Shown here: in pieces, positions 11,181 to 21,446 of the stretch
How the letters are laid out: each line of letters opens with the position of its first letter
Numbering within the stretch: position 1 is the first letter of the stretch
Assembly (NCBI RefSeq): GCF_011761185.1
Contig: NZ_JAAOYM010000001.1
Location: 2,604,001-2,668,000 of the forward strand
DNA from: Saccharomonospora amisosensis
GTDB lineage: Bacteria; Actinomycetota; Actinomycetes; Mycobacteriales; Pseudonocardiaceae
DNA length: 64,000 bases
Direction: 5' to 3'
Notes under the pieces: generated by a model
What the model was told of the DNA's origin: nothing
The model's input: only the letters and a program-made list of their open reading frames with translations
Databases searched by the model: none
Translations under genes and position numbers: made by a program

Positions 11181-11819
11181 CTACCTGCGTTCCAGGTCGG
11201 CGGGTGTGTCCACGTCGTCGGCTTCCCCCTGCCGGGCGACGACCTCCACAATGGACAACCGCCCCAGCGTGGACCGCAGCGCCGCGCCCTCGGGCCCGGC
11301 GGGCAGCACGGCGCGCAGCCGCGCCACGCGCCACACCCCGATGAGCCACTGTCTGCGGCCGTCGGCGTCCACCAGCACGGCGCCGTCGGCGCCGTCGGTG
11401 GCAGCTGCGCCCGCTGTGCCCGCTGTGCTCGACGTGCCTGCCGTGCCGCCGACCGCGGCGACGAGGCGTTCCACCGTGGCGGTGGAGATGCCCGGCAGAT
11501 CGGCGGCGAGCACGGCGACCAGTTCGGTGTCCACCAGCGCAAGGCCCGCGGCCAGCGCCGCCACCGGACCGCCGCCGGGAGGGTCCTCCCTGACCCACCG
11601 CACCCCGGGCAGACCCTCCCGCCGTGGGCCGACGACCACGACGGGATCGGCACCGGCCACCGCGGCCACGGCCCGGTACAGCAACGGCGGCCCTTGCGGG
11701 GCGAGCATGGGCTTGTCGACACCGCCGAGCCTGCGAGCGGCGCCTCCCGCCAGGATCACACCGGCGAGCGTGGGAGGCCGTGCGTGAGGCTCGGTACGCG
11801 CTGTCGGCTCGAAGGACAC
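11181..11819 (-). CDS. mobA: Molybdenum cofactor guanylyltransferase-like protein
   Basis: Nucleotidyltransferase-fold protein of about 212 residues. The N-terminal LAGVILAGGAARRLGGVDKPML is the MobA/GlmU-type GTP site (LAGG-x-A-x-R-x-G-x-x-K), with LAADLPGIS as the metal-binding Asp segment. It probably attaches GMP to molybdopterin. An Ala/Gly/Thr-rich insert (near residues 120-145, encoded by imperfect short repeats) separates the two halves. Start GTG at 11819 has GAAGG close by; a longer reading adds 19 weakly conserved residues. It sits between ripA and moxR, an insertion relative to mycobacterial order. Confidence 0.75.
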   Translation of the reverse strand: MSFEPTARTEPHARPPTLAGVILAGGAARRLGGVDKPMLAPQGPPLLYRAVAAVAGADPVVVVGPRREGLPGVRWVREDPPGGGPVAALAAGLALVDTELVAVLAADLPGISTATVERLVAAVGGTAGTSSTAGTAGAAATDGADGAVLVDADGRRQWLIGVWRVARLRAVLPAGPEGAALRSTLGRLSIVEVVARQGEADDVDTPADLERR

Positions 11820-11883
11820 GCCTTCAAAACCTAGTCCAACGCCACGCCGAACGCGCACGGCACCCGCGCGCGGCACCCGGCCC

Positions 11884-13251
11884 TCAGTCGACCAGGCGCA
11901 CGGCGTAGGGCATGATGCCGCCGTAGCGCACCGGGGCGATGCGCACGTGCGAGCCGGAGTACGGAGCCTCGATCATCCGCCCGTCACCCAGGTACAGCGC
12001 GACATGATGGATACGGCTCGGGCCCCAGAACAGCATGTCGCCTCTTCTCGCCTGCGACAGCGGCACCCTGCGTCCCGCGTTGTACTGGTAGCCGCTGTAG
12101 TGCGGGAGCGACTCCACATCGGCGAAGGCGTAGATCATCAGGCCGGAGCAGTCGAAACCGACCTTGTTGTAGTCGCCGTAGCTGTCGGCGACACCGCCGT
12201 CCCGGATGCCGTAGGTGGGTCCCGACGCGTTGCCCCCACCCCAGGCGTAGGGGACGCCCAGTTGCGACATGGCCCGTGCGATGACGTCCTCGACGGTGGC
12301 CGAGGAGGTCGCATGGCTCACGGGCGCGACCCCGCCTGCGGCCACCTGCGCCAACTGCTGCTCCTCTTCGCGGCGCTTGCGCGCGAGCCACTCCTCGTAG
12401 CGCTCACGCTGGCCTTCCAGCCCGTGCACGCGGCGCTGCGCCGCGAACAGCCGCTGTTCCACCTGCTGCTTCTCGGCCTCGACCTCGGCGGTGCGCGCGG
12501 CCTGGCCGCGCTGCGCCGCCACGGCCGCGGCCCGTGCCTCGTCGGCGGCGACCTTGGCCTGTTCCGCCTCGGCTCTGCGCTGCCGCGCCAGCCGCAGCGC
12601 GGCGCGGGCGGCGGCGTCGCTGTTGGCCTTCTCTATGCGGGCCTTGCGAAGCCCCCGCAGTGCGTCGAGTTGGCTGCCGCCGACCGCTTCCAGCAGTTGC
12701 GCCCTGTCCAGCAGGTCCTTCGGGGTGTCCGAGCCGAGATAGGCTCCGATGGAGCCGATGGTGCTGCCCTGCTGGTAGCTGCCCGCGACGAACCGGTCGA
12801 AGTCCTTCCTGGCCCGCTCGATGGCGGCCGCGGCCGCGTCCGCCTCGGCTCTCGCGGCGGCGGCGTCCCGCTCCGCTGATTCGGCGGCGGAGCGCGCCTG
12901 GCTCAGGTCGACCAGCGCCCTGTTGGCCTCCTCCAGCTTCAGCGCGACCTCGTCGCGCAACTGGGCCAGCCGCGCCTGCACCCGCGCCAGCTCACCGGAA
13001 AGCCTGCCGACCTCCCCTGCGCGCTGGTCGGCCACACGCCTGCTGTCTTCCAGCTCGGAGTCGCTGGGGTTGGGAGGGGGCGGTGGCACCGCGAGCCCGG
13101 TCCCGGTCACGCCGAGCAGGACCGCCGCCGCCAGCGCGCCCGTGACCATGCCGCGACGGACCACGGCGGGTGACGTCGGGGCCGAACCCGCCCGGGGTGG
13201 CGCGTTGTGGCGCACGCCGCTGCCGCGCGATTCGTACGACCCGTGCGGCAC
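11884..13251 (-). CDS. Secreted NlpC/P60 peptidoglycan endopeptidase, RipA-like
   Basis: 455 residues. A signal peptide follows a twin-Arg-like RRG (GALAAAVLLGVTGTGLA), then a long coiled-coil of Ala/Arg/Glu heptads (about 70-300), then a C-terminal NlpC/P60 domain. Catalytic Cys is in GFDCSGLMIYAF, catalytic His in RIHHVALYLG, followed by MIEAPYSGSHVRI. It cuts stem-peptide bonds during cell separation, and the coiled coil probably keeps it inactive or docks it to the divisome. The start is fixed by a strong AGGAGG eight bases before the GTG at 13251. Position upstream of moxR matches ripA (Rv1477). Confidence 0.9.
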   Translation of the reverse strand: MPHGSYESRGSGVRHNAPPRAGSAPTSPAVVRRGMVTGALAAAVLLGVTGTGLAVPPPPPNPSDSELEDSRRVADQRAGEVGRLSGELARVQARLAQLRDEVALKLEEANRALVDLSQARSAAESAERDAAAARAEADAAAAAIERARKDFDRFVAGSYQQGSTIGSIGAYLGSDTPKDLLDRAQLLEAVGGSQLDALRGLRKARIEKANSDAAARAALRLARQRRAEAEQAKVAADEARAAAVAAQRGQAARTAEVEAEKQQVEQRLFAAQRRVHGLEGQRERYEEWLARKRREEEQQLAQVAAGGVAPVSHATSSATVEDVIARAMSQLGVPYAWGGGNASGPTYGIRDGGVADSYGDYNKVGFDCSGLMIYAFADVESLPHYSGYQYNAGRRVPLSQARRGDMLFWGPSRIHHVALYLGDGRMIEAPYSGSHVRIAPVRYGGIMPYAVRLVD

Positions 13252-13434
13252 AGCATCCACCTCCTGCATTCGGACCAGCACTGACTGTGCCATTCGGACC
13301 ACATCGGCACCAATCACACCAGCAGGAACGGCCGCCTCTTGCGCCACAATTCGCTGACAAGGGGGACCACAGCTCCCCCGATCCGCCTAGTGCGGGATGA
13401 TCCGTGCTGGCGCATGGCGAGCAGGGGGCGTGGT
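13252..13434. promoter_or_regulatory. Divergent control region, ripA-like gene / membrane protein gene
   Basis: 183-bp non-coding region. It contains two direct copies of ATTCGGACCA (13268-13277 and 13292-13301, period 24 bp), which would lie in the ripA leader, and a perfect 6-bp inverted repeat GGGGGA/TCCCCC with a 7-base loop (13361-13379) nearer the middle. Both could be operator or RNA elements; no c-di-AMP riboswitch consensus could be fitted. Confidence 0.4.
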
Positions 13435-13920
13435 ATGGCGAGGCGGTTCGTGATGCCCACCCGCGTCTTCGCGGGCACGTGCGTGGTGGGACTCCTCGTC
13501 GCCTCCGTCGGCACGTTCCTGCCGTGGTTCTCCTCCGGCGGTGTGGAACGCGACAGCTATCAGGCGGCGGCCTTCGCCGACTCCCTTGCGTTGGTGGACA
13601 ACCCACTGCTGGGCCTGCTGCTACGTGCCTGGATCGGCGTGCCGTCGCTGTCCGCGGTGTGCGTGGCGCTGTTCGCGCTGGGACTCCTCCGCGTGGCGGC
13701 GGTCACCACGCTGCCGCTGGCCACACTCGTGGGAACCGTTTCAGTGGTCGCGATCGTCCAAGCTGCCGGTTCGGCGGGAGCGGTCTCGGTAACGGCGACC
13801 GGCCCCGCCACGACCACTACAGGGATGACGACCGCGATGCTCAGCGCTGTGGGGGTGCTCGTCTCCTACTGGGGGAAACGCGACCGGCGCTGCGCGGAAA
13901 CCGGAAGAGCAGGTGTGTGA
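13435..13920 (+). CDS. Small integral membrane protein
   Basis: 161 residues with four predicted membrane spans: VFAGTCVVGLLVASVGTFLPW, ALVDNPLLGLLLRAWIGV/LSAVCVALFALGLL, LATLVGTVSVVAIVQAAG and MLSAVGVLVSYW. There are no recognisable catalytic motifs. It starts at ATG 13435 with AGGGGGCG upstream; ATG 13414 is possible. It overlaps the start of the next gene. Its place between ripA and acn corresponds to Rv1476, also a membrane protein, but homology is not shown here. Confidence 0.65.
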   Translation: MARRFVMPTRVFAGTCVVGLLVASVGTFLPWFSSGGVERDSYQAAAFADSLALVDNPLLGLLLRAWIGVPSLSAVCVALFALGLLRVAAVTTLPLATLVGTVSVVAIVQAAGSAGAVSVTATGPATTTTGMTTAMLSAVGVLVSYWGKRDRRCAETGRAGV

Positions 13921-15389
13921 GCGTGACCAGTCCAGGCCAAGGGGATCAGTGGCCGCAACAATATCCGCAGCAGAACCAGCAGCAGTGGCCTCAGCAGAAC
14001 CCGCAGCAGTATCCGCAGCAGCCGTTCCCGCAGCCGCAGCAACAGGACCAGCCTGGCGGTTACCAGCAGTACCCTCCCACCGCGCCGCAGCAGCCCTACC
14101 AGGGGCAGTACGGCCACACCGCGCAGTACACCCAGCCCGCCGGCTACCCTGCGCCGCCGGGACAGGGCAAGAGCAGGCGCGGCCTGGTCATCACGCTGGT
14201 CGTGCTGCTGGTGCTCGCCGTGGGTGGTGGCGCGACGTGGTTCGCGCTCAGCAGGGGCGAGTCGGTGGCCGCCGGTGCGACGAGCCCGAACGAGGCCGCG
14301 ACCAACCTCGCGAACGCGCTCGGCAGTAGAGACCTCGTCGGGGTGCTGAGCACGCTGGCTCCGGCCGAGGCCTCGCTGTTGGTGGACGCCACAAGGCAGT
14401 CCGCCGAGGAGTACCAGCGGCTCGGCGTGCTGACCCAGGATCTGGATCTGGAGAACTTCCAGGGCATCGAGATCAAGACCGAGAACCTGCGGTTCGCCGA
14501 GCCGGAGCGGATCAACGACCACCTCGCCATCACCAAGCTCACCGGCGGCAAGATCACCGTCGATATCGACCCCGGCCGGATGCCCATCGCCCAGGAGTTC
14601 CTGGACGCGCTGACCGCCCAATCCGGCGCCGGTCTGTCGCGCGAGCCGGAGCATCACACGCTCGACATCGCACAACTCGTGCGTGAGGCAGGCGAACCAC
14701 TGCGGATCGCCACGGTGCAAGACGACGGCGGCTGGTACCCGAGCCTGCTGTACACGGTGGCGGACCTGGGGTTGCTCGCCAATGGTGAGTCGTGGCCACA
14801 GGAGTCGATCCCGCACCGCGGCGCCGACTCCGCCAACGCCGCGGTCCAGCAACTCGTGCAGGCGGCGCTGGACGCCGACCTCAACCGGATGATCGAACTG
14901 CTGCCGCCCGACGAGATGGCCGTGCTGCACGACGTGGGCCCGGTGCTGGTTTCCTCGGCGGCCGACGAGGCGGAGCCCACCGGCGTCGAGGTCACCCAGC
15001 TGCGGACCGAGACCAGTGACGTCGACGGTGGCACCCGCACCACGATCACCTCCGTCGAACTACGGGCACCGGGCGAGGGCACGGCCTCGGTCACCAAGAA
15101 CGGCGGTTGCTACCAGCTGGAGAGCCCGGGATTCCGCGAGGAGCTCTGCGGGGACCAGGTCGGGGCGATGATCGCCGCCGAAGCCGACGGGCCCATGCCA
15201 CCCGCGCTGCAGGAAGCGCTGACCAACCTCATGGGCGGCGTGTTCGAGCAGGGTCTCGGCGTGGTGACCACCGAGGTCGACGGCAAGCACTACGTCAGCC
15301 CGTTGCGCACGTTCCAGGAGCTGGGCATGTCGTTCCTGCGCAGCATGCAGCCGCAGGACCTCAAGGCGATGATCGAAGCCGGTAACTAG
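13917..15389 (+). CDS. Membrane-anchored protein with Gln/Pro-rich cytoplasmic head
   Basis: About 490 residues. Residues 1-80 are a low-complexity head of Gln, Pro, Tyr and Trp (QQYPQQ, QQWPQQ, QPQQQ runs) coded by a CAG-rich tract, then KSRRG and one membrane span LVITLVVLLVLAVGGGATWFAL near 85-105. The extracytoplasmic part of about 380 residues has two similar-looking halves and one conserved Cys pair (GGCYQLES, EELCGDQ) that may form a disulfide. No enzyme motif is seen. Start is GTG 13917 (overlapping the upstream stop) or GTG 13923. Function unknown; the architecture suggests an envelope sensor or lipid-binding protein. Confidence 0.7.
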   Translation: MSVTSPGQGDQWPQQYPQQNQQQWPQQNPQQYPQQPFPQPQQQDQPGGYQQYPPTAPQQPYQGQYGHTAQYTQPAGYPAPPGQGKSRRGLVITLVVLLVLAVGGGATWFALSRGESVAAGATSPNEAATNLANALGSRDLVGVLSTLAPAEASLLVDATRQSAEEYQRLGVLTQDLDLENFQGIEIKTENLRFAEPERINDHLAITKLTGGKITVDIDPGRMPIAQEFLDALTAQSGAGLSREPEHHTLDIAQLVREAGEPLRIATVQDDGGWYPSLLYTVADLGLLANGESWPQESIPHRGADSANAAVQQLVQAALDADLNRMIELLPPDEMAVLHDVGPVLVSSAADEAEPTGVEVTQLRTETSDVDGGTRTTITSVELRAPGEGTASVTKNGGCYQLESPGFREELCGDQVGAMIAAEADGPMPPALQEALTNLMGGVFEQGLGVVTTEVDGKHYVSPLRTFQELGMSFLRSMQPQDLKAMIEAGN

Positions 15390-15409
15390 CCCGCTCCGCG
15401 GTGGTCGTG

Positions 15410-15452
15410 AGGGCCCGGTCTCCCGCCTGCCTCGGCGGGGTGCCGGGCCCTT
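15410..15452 (+). terminator. Strong GC hairpin after the Gln/Pro-rich gene
   Basis: Outer stem AGGGCCCGG / CCGGGCCCT (9 bp, perfect) encloses a second stem CCCGCC / GGCGGG; only TT follows. It lies 20 bp past the stop at 15389 and before the acn promoter, a typical actinobacterial terminator without a U-tract. Confidence 0.7.
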
Positions 15453-15465
15453 GGCCTACCCCGAC

Positions 15466-15494
15466 TTGAACCCAAAAAAGGACAAGCGTACTGT
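15466..15494 (+). promoter_or_regulatory. acn promoter with an AcnR-like operator
   Basis: A sigma-70-type promoter is well placed: TTGAAC (15466-15471), 17 bp, TACTGT (15489-15494). The 16-mer AAGGACAAGCGTACTG at 15478-15493 matches the published corynebacterial AcnR consensus CAGNACnnncGTACTG at every defined position but one, and covers the -10 element, so bound repressor would block polymerase. The matching repressor gene lies at 26541. Confidence 0.75.
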
Positions 15495-15595
15495 TTTAGG
15501 TAGCAGGGCGCCGGTGAGCCCACCTCCTGCGGGCACGATGGGGGTGCGCGAGACTCGACCTGCTGACCCGGACAACCGCCGCCATGGAGTGAGAC

Positions 15596-18400
<2,805 letters not shown>

Positions 18401-18413
18401 CACGTCCAACTCG

Positions 18414-18446
18414 CGACCCCGGCGCCGAGGCCCGGTGCCGGGGTCG
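18414..18446 (+). terminator. Hairpin downstream of acn
   Basis: Perfect 10-bp stem CGACCCCGGC / GCCGGGGTCG with a 13-base loop, 13 bp after the acn stop. No U-tract follows. It separates acn from the permease gene. Confidence 0.7.
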
Positions 18447-18468
18447 TGTGCGATCAGCGGGGAAACGC

Positions 18469-19182
18469 ATGTCGGTGGTGGTGCTCGCGGGCGTCGTGGT
18501 ATTCCTCGGCGCGCTGGTGCAGGGCGCGGTGGGATTCGGTATGAACCTCATCGCGGCGCCGCTGCTGGCGTTGCTGGAGCCGGCGTTCGTGCCGGTGCCG
18601 CTGCTGCTGGTCGCCAGCGCGCACGCCGTGCTCGCGGTGCTGCGGGAACACACCGACACCGACTGGCGTGGCGTGTGGTGGGCGATGCTGGGCCGCGTTC
18701 CAGGCACCGTGCTCGGTGTGGTGGCCGTGGCCACCGTCGCGCAACGTCCCTTCGCGGCGATCGTGGGAGTGTCGGTGCTGGTGTGCGTGGTGCTTTCCGT
18801 CCTGTCATGGCGGCCGCGCCCCACGCCGGGCTCGCTGCTCGTCGCGGGTATCGCCAGCGGCACCTTCGGCACGGCCGCGTCCATCGGCGGTCCCCCGCTG
18901 GCCTTGCTGTACCAGCACGAACCCGGACCGCGGATCCGCTCCACGATGGCGGCCAGCTTCGTGATCGGCTCGGCGATCTCCATCGCAGGGCTCGGCATCG
19001 GCGGACAGCTCAGGCCGGAACAGTTGCGGATGGTGCTGTGGCTGTTGCCGTTCCTGCTCGGCGGATTCCTGCTGTCCGGGCCCGCGCGCAGAATCCTCGA
19101 CGGCGGCCGGATTCGCGGTGCCGTGCTGGTCGTGGCCGCTGGAAGCGCCACGACCCTCATCGCGCGCAGCCTGCTGGGCTGA
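18469..19182 (+). CDS. TauE/SafE-family permease
   Basis: 237-residue membrane protein with about eight hydrophobic spans and the family pattern GALVQGAVGFGMNLIAAPLLALL near the start, repeated in weaker form as IASGTFGTAASIGGPPLALLY in the second half. Family members export small sulfur- or carbon-containing anions such as sulfite or sulfoacetate. ATG 18469 has GGGGAAA upstream. With a Ddn-like gene and the ergothioneine genes it forms the insertion between acn and acnR; a sulfur link to ergothioneine is possible but not shown. Confidence 0.82.
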   Translation: MSVVVLAGVVVFLGALVQGAVGFGMNLIAAPLLALLEPAFVPVPLLLVASAHAVLAVLREHTDTDWRGVWWAMLGRVPGTVLGVVAVATVAQRPFAAIVGVSVLVCVVLSVLSWRPRPTPGSLLVAGIASGTFGTAASIGGPPLALLYQHEPGPRIRSTMAASFVIGSAISIAGLGIGGQLRPEQLRMVLWLLPFLLGGFLLSGPARRILDGGRIRGAVLVVAAGSATTLIARSLLG

Positions 19183-19205
19183 CGCGGAGCTCCCGGGCCG
19201 CGACC

Positions 19206-19682
19206 TCAGTGCTCGCGCGGGGCGAGCACGAACACGGGCAGTTCCCGGCCCGCTTCCCGAGCCTCCATGGCGTAGCCCGGCCAGAACCGCACCAGCCGCC
19301 GCCACATCTGTTCGTACTCCTCGCCCTTCAGCTCGCGCGCCCACACCCGCGTCTGCCCGCCACGCACCGACACGGTCGCATCCGGATGAGCACGCAGGTT
19401 GAACGCCCAGTCCGGGGCCCGGCGGCGACCCCAGTTGGAGCCGGTGACCACGTACTCGTCACCGTGCGGGTAGTAAAGCAGATTCCTGCTGCGTGGCAGC
19501 CCGCTTTTGCGGCCGAGGGTGGTCAGCCGCAGCGACGGCAGGCCCGCGATCGCGACCAGACTGACCCTGCCTTTCGACAGCCGGTGCAACCGGGAGTCAG
19601 CCCACACGATGCCGCCCGCGAGCCGCATCAGCCACGGTCGGGTCCCCAGCGCGCGGGCAAGCATCGGCAACGGGTTGCGCAT
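19206..19682 (-). CDS. Deazaflavin (F420)-dependent nitroreductase-family protein, Ddn type
   Basis: 158 residues of the DUF385 / FDOR-A family. Signatures: LRLTTLGRKSGLPRSRNLLYY near 52-72, GSNWGRRRAPDWAFNLRAHPDATV near 82-105, and the C-terminal FWPGYAMEA. Such proteins bind F420 and reduce quinones or nitro compounds. It is tail-end of the egt run on the same strand (12 bp after egtD), so may be co-transcribed with it. Confidence 0.85.
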   Translation of the reverse strand: MRNPLPMLARALGTRPWLMRLAGGIVWADSRLHRLSKGRVSLVAIAGLPSLRLTTLGRKSGLPRSRNLLYYPHGDEYVVTGSNWGRRRAPDWAFNLRAHPDATVSVRGGQTRVWARELKGEEYEQMWRRLVRFWPGYAMEAREAGRELPVFVLAPREH

Positions 19683-19694
19683 GCCGCTATTCGA

Positions 19695-20681
19695 TCACGA
19701 GCCGTCGTCGGCCCCCGCACGAGCCAGCGAAACACCGAACCGGCCTTGTTGGTCGGTCCACCAGTGCGACAGCTCGAACCCGGCCTCCGCCAGCTCGGCA
19801 CGCACGCCTTCCCGCCGGAACTTCGCCGAGATCTCGGTGCGCACGTGCTCACCCTCGGCGAAGGTGACCTCCAGGTTCGCCCCCGGAATCCGCACCCGCG
19901 TCCGGGCGCGCGCCCGCAGCCGCATCTCGATCCACTCGTTGTCCTCGTCCCAGTAGCTGACGTGGTCGAACGCGGCCGGATCGAAGTCGGCACCGAGTCT
20001 GGTGTTGAGCACGCGCAACACGTTGCGGTTGAACTCGGCGGTCACCCCTGCCGCGTCGTCGTAGGCGCGCACGAGCGTGCCGGCGTCCTTGACCAGATCG
20101 GTGCCCAGCAGCAGCCACTCCCCTTCGGACAGTACGTCGCGCACCGAGCGCAGGAACTTCGCGCGGTCGGCAGGGGCCAGGTTGCCGATCGTGCCGCCGA
20201 GGAAGGCGACCAGCCGAGGTTGCTCACCCGGCAGCAGTCCCAGGTGCTCGGTGAAGTCGCCGACGACGCCGTGCACCACGAGGCCGGCGTAGTCCCCTGC
20301 GATGGCGTCGGCGGCCTCCGACAGCGCCGAGGCCGACACGTCCAGTGGGACGAACTCGCTCAGGGTGCCGTGCTCGCGCAGCCCGTCGAGCAGCAGCCTG
20401 GTCTTCTCACTGGAGCCCGATCCCAGTTCCACCAGCGTTCGGGCCGAGGTGGCGGAGGCGATGGCGGCCGCCTCGCGCGCGAGCACCTCCCGCTCCGACC
20501 GCGTCGGGTAGTACTCGGGTAACTCGGTGATGCGTTCGAACAGCTCGCTGCCTCTGGCGTCGTAGAACCATTTCGAGGGCAGCCATTTCTGCCTCGCCGA
20601 GAGCCCCTCCCGCACGTCCTCCCGCAGGGCTTCGGTGACGTCCTCGGTGCTGCCTCGCACGTCGAGTTGCCGCTGGCTCAC
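19695..20681 (-). CDS. egtD: L-histidine N(alpha)-methyltransferase
   Basis: 328 residues. Trimethylates L-histidine to hercynine with SAM, the first committed step of ergothioneine synthesis. Signatures: SARQKWLPSKWFYDARGSELFERIT, ELPEYYPTRSEREVL, the SAM loop LVELGSGSSEKTRLLL, and FLGGTIGNLAP. The GTG start overlaps the egtC stop (GTGA), pointing to coupled translation in egtABCD. Confidence 0.95.
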   Translation of the reverse strand: MSQRQLDVRGSTEDVTEALREDVREGLSARQKWLPSKWFYDARGSELFERITELPEYYPTRSEREVLAREAAAIASATSARTLVELGSGSSEKTRLLLDGLREHGTLSEFVPLDVSASALSEAADAIAGDYAGLVVHGVVGDFTEHLGLLPGEQPRLVAFLGGTIGNLAPADRAKFLRSVRDVLSEGEWLLLGTDLVKDAGTLVRAYDDAAGVTAEFNRNVLRVLNTRLGADFDPAAFDHVSYWDEDNEWIEMRLRARARTRVRIPGANLEVTFAEGEHVRTEISAKFRREGVRAELAEAGFELSHWWTDQQGRFGVSLARAGADDGS

Positions 20682-21445
20682 GCCTGTCTCCGTTCTGTCT
20701 CGATGGGACGCAGCTCCACCTCACCGGGTGTGCCACGCCGTGCGACAACCACGTGCCGGTCGGGCACGGGCTGCCACGTGGGGTCGTCGTCTACCGGTTC
20801 CGATGCGATCAGCACACTGTCGGGCCAGGTCCGTACCGACAACGCGTGTGTCCACGCGGTGGCGACGAGCAGGTCCGCGTCGGTGAACAGGAGGTTGAGC
20901 CGCGAGCCCGGCGCGGCGTGCTCCACCTCGAGGACGAGTTCCGTCACCGCGGCAACCGGGTCGGTACCGCCACGCAGCCGGTCGCACAGCAGTGCCCACA
21001 GCAGTGCCGAGTCGGTAGGGGCCTGCAGCCGCAGCAGGTCGGCGACCGGCAGTTTCTCCGCGAGCCCCGCGACCGATTCCGGCCAGCCACGCACGACTCC
21101 GTTGTGGCTGAACAGTCCTGCCTCGGCCGAGAACGGCGCGCACGCCCCCTCGCAGACGGGCATTCCCGGGGTCGACGAGCGCGCGGCGGCGAGGAACGAC
21201 GGCGAGCGCACGGTGCTCGCCAGCCTGGGAAGGGCCTCGTCCGCCCACAACGGCAGCGGCCTTCGGTAGTGGGTGGGGCCGCCGTCGTCGGCGAACCAGC
21301 CGAGCCCGAACCCGTCGGCGTTGACGGTGCCACCCGCGCGCATGTCCTTGGGAGCGTAGGACTGCACCAGCAGCGAGTGGGGCGCGTCGAACATCGGCCA
21401 CGCCGGCGAGGACGGCACACCGAGGTAGCCCAGGTGTCGGCACAC
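20678..21445 (-). CDS. egtC: Gamma-glutamyl-hercynylcysteine sulfoxide hydrolase
   Basis: 255-residue class II glutamine-amidotransferase fold (Ntn hydrolase) that removes the glutamyl group from the EgtB product. The nucleophile is Cys2, directly after the initiating Met (MCRHLGYLG), as required for this family; NADGFGLGWFADDG and FSHNGVV are the other active-site segments. The start is therefore fixed at GTG 21445, one base after the egtB stop. Confidence 0.94.
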   Translation of the reverse strand: MCRHLGYLGVPSSPAWPMFDAPHSLLVQSYAPKDMRAGGTVNADGFGLGWFADDGGPTHYRRPLPLWADEALPRLASTVRSPSFLAAARSSTPGMPVCEGACAPFSAEAGLFSHNGVVRGWPESVAGLAEKLPVADLLRLQAPTDSALLWALLCDRLRGGTDPVAAVTELVLEVEHAAPGSRLNLLFTDADLLVATAWTHALSVRTWPDSVLIASEPVDDDPTWQPVPDRHVVVARRGTPGEVELRPIETERRQA

Positions 21446-21446
21446 G

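Noticed and set aside
13252-13434. c-di-AMP (ydaO) riboswitch before the RipA-like gene
   Set aside because: Such riboswitches are common before actinobacterial cell-wall hydrolase genes, but the leader is short and the conserved aptamer pieces could not be found.
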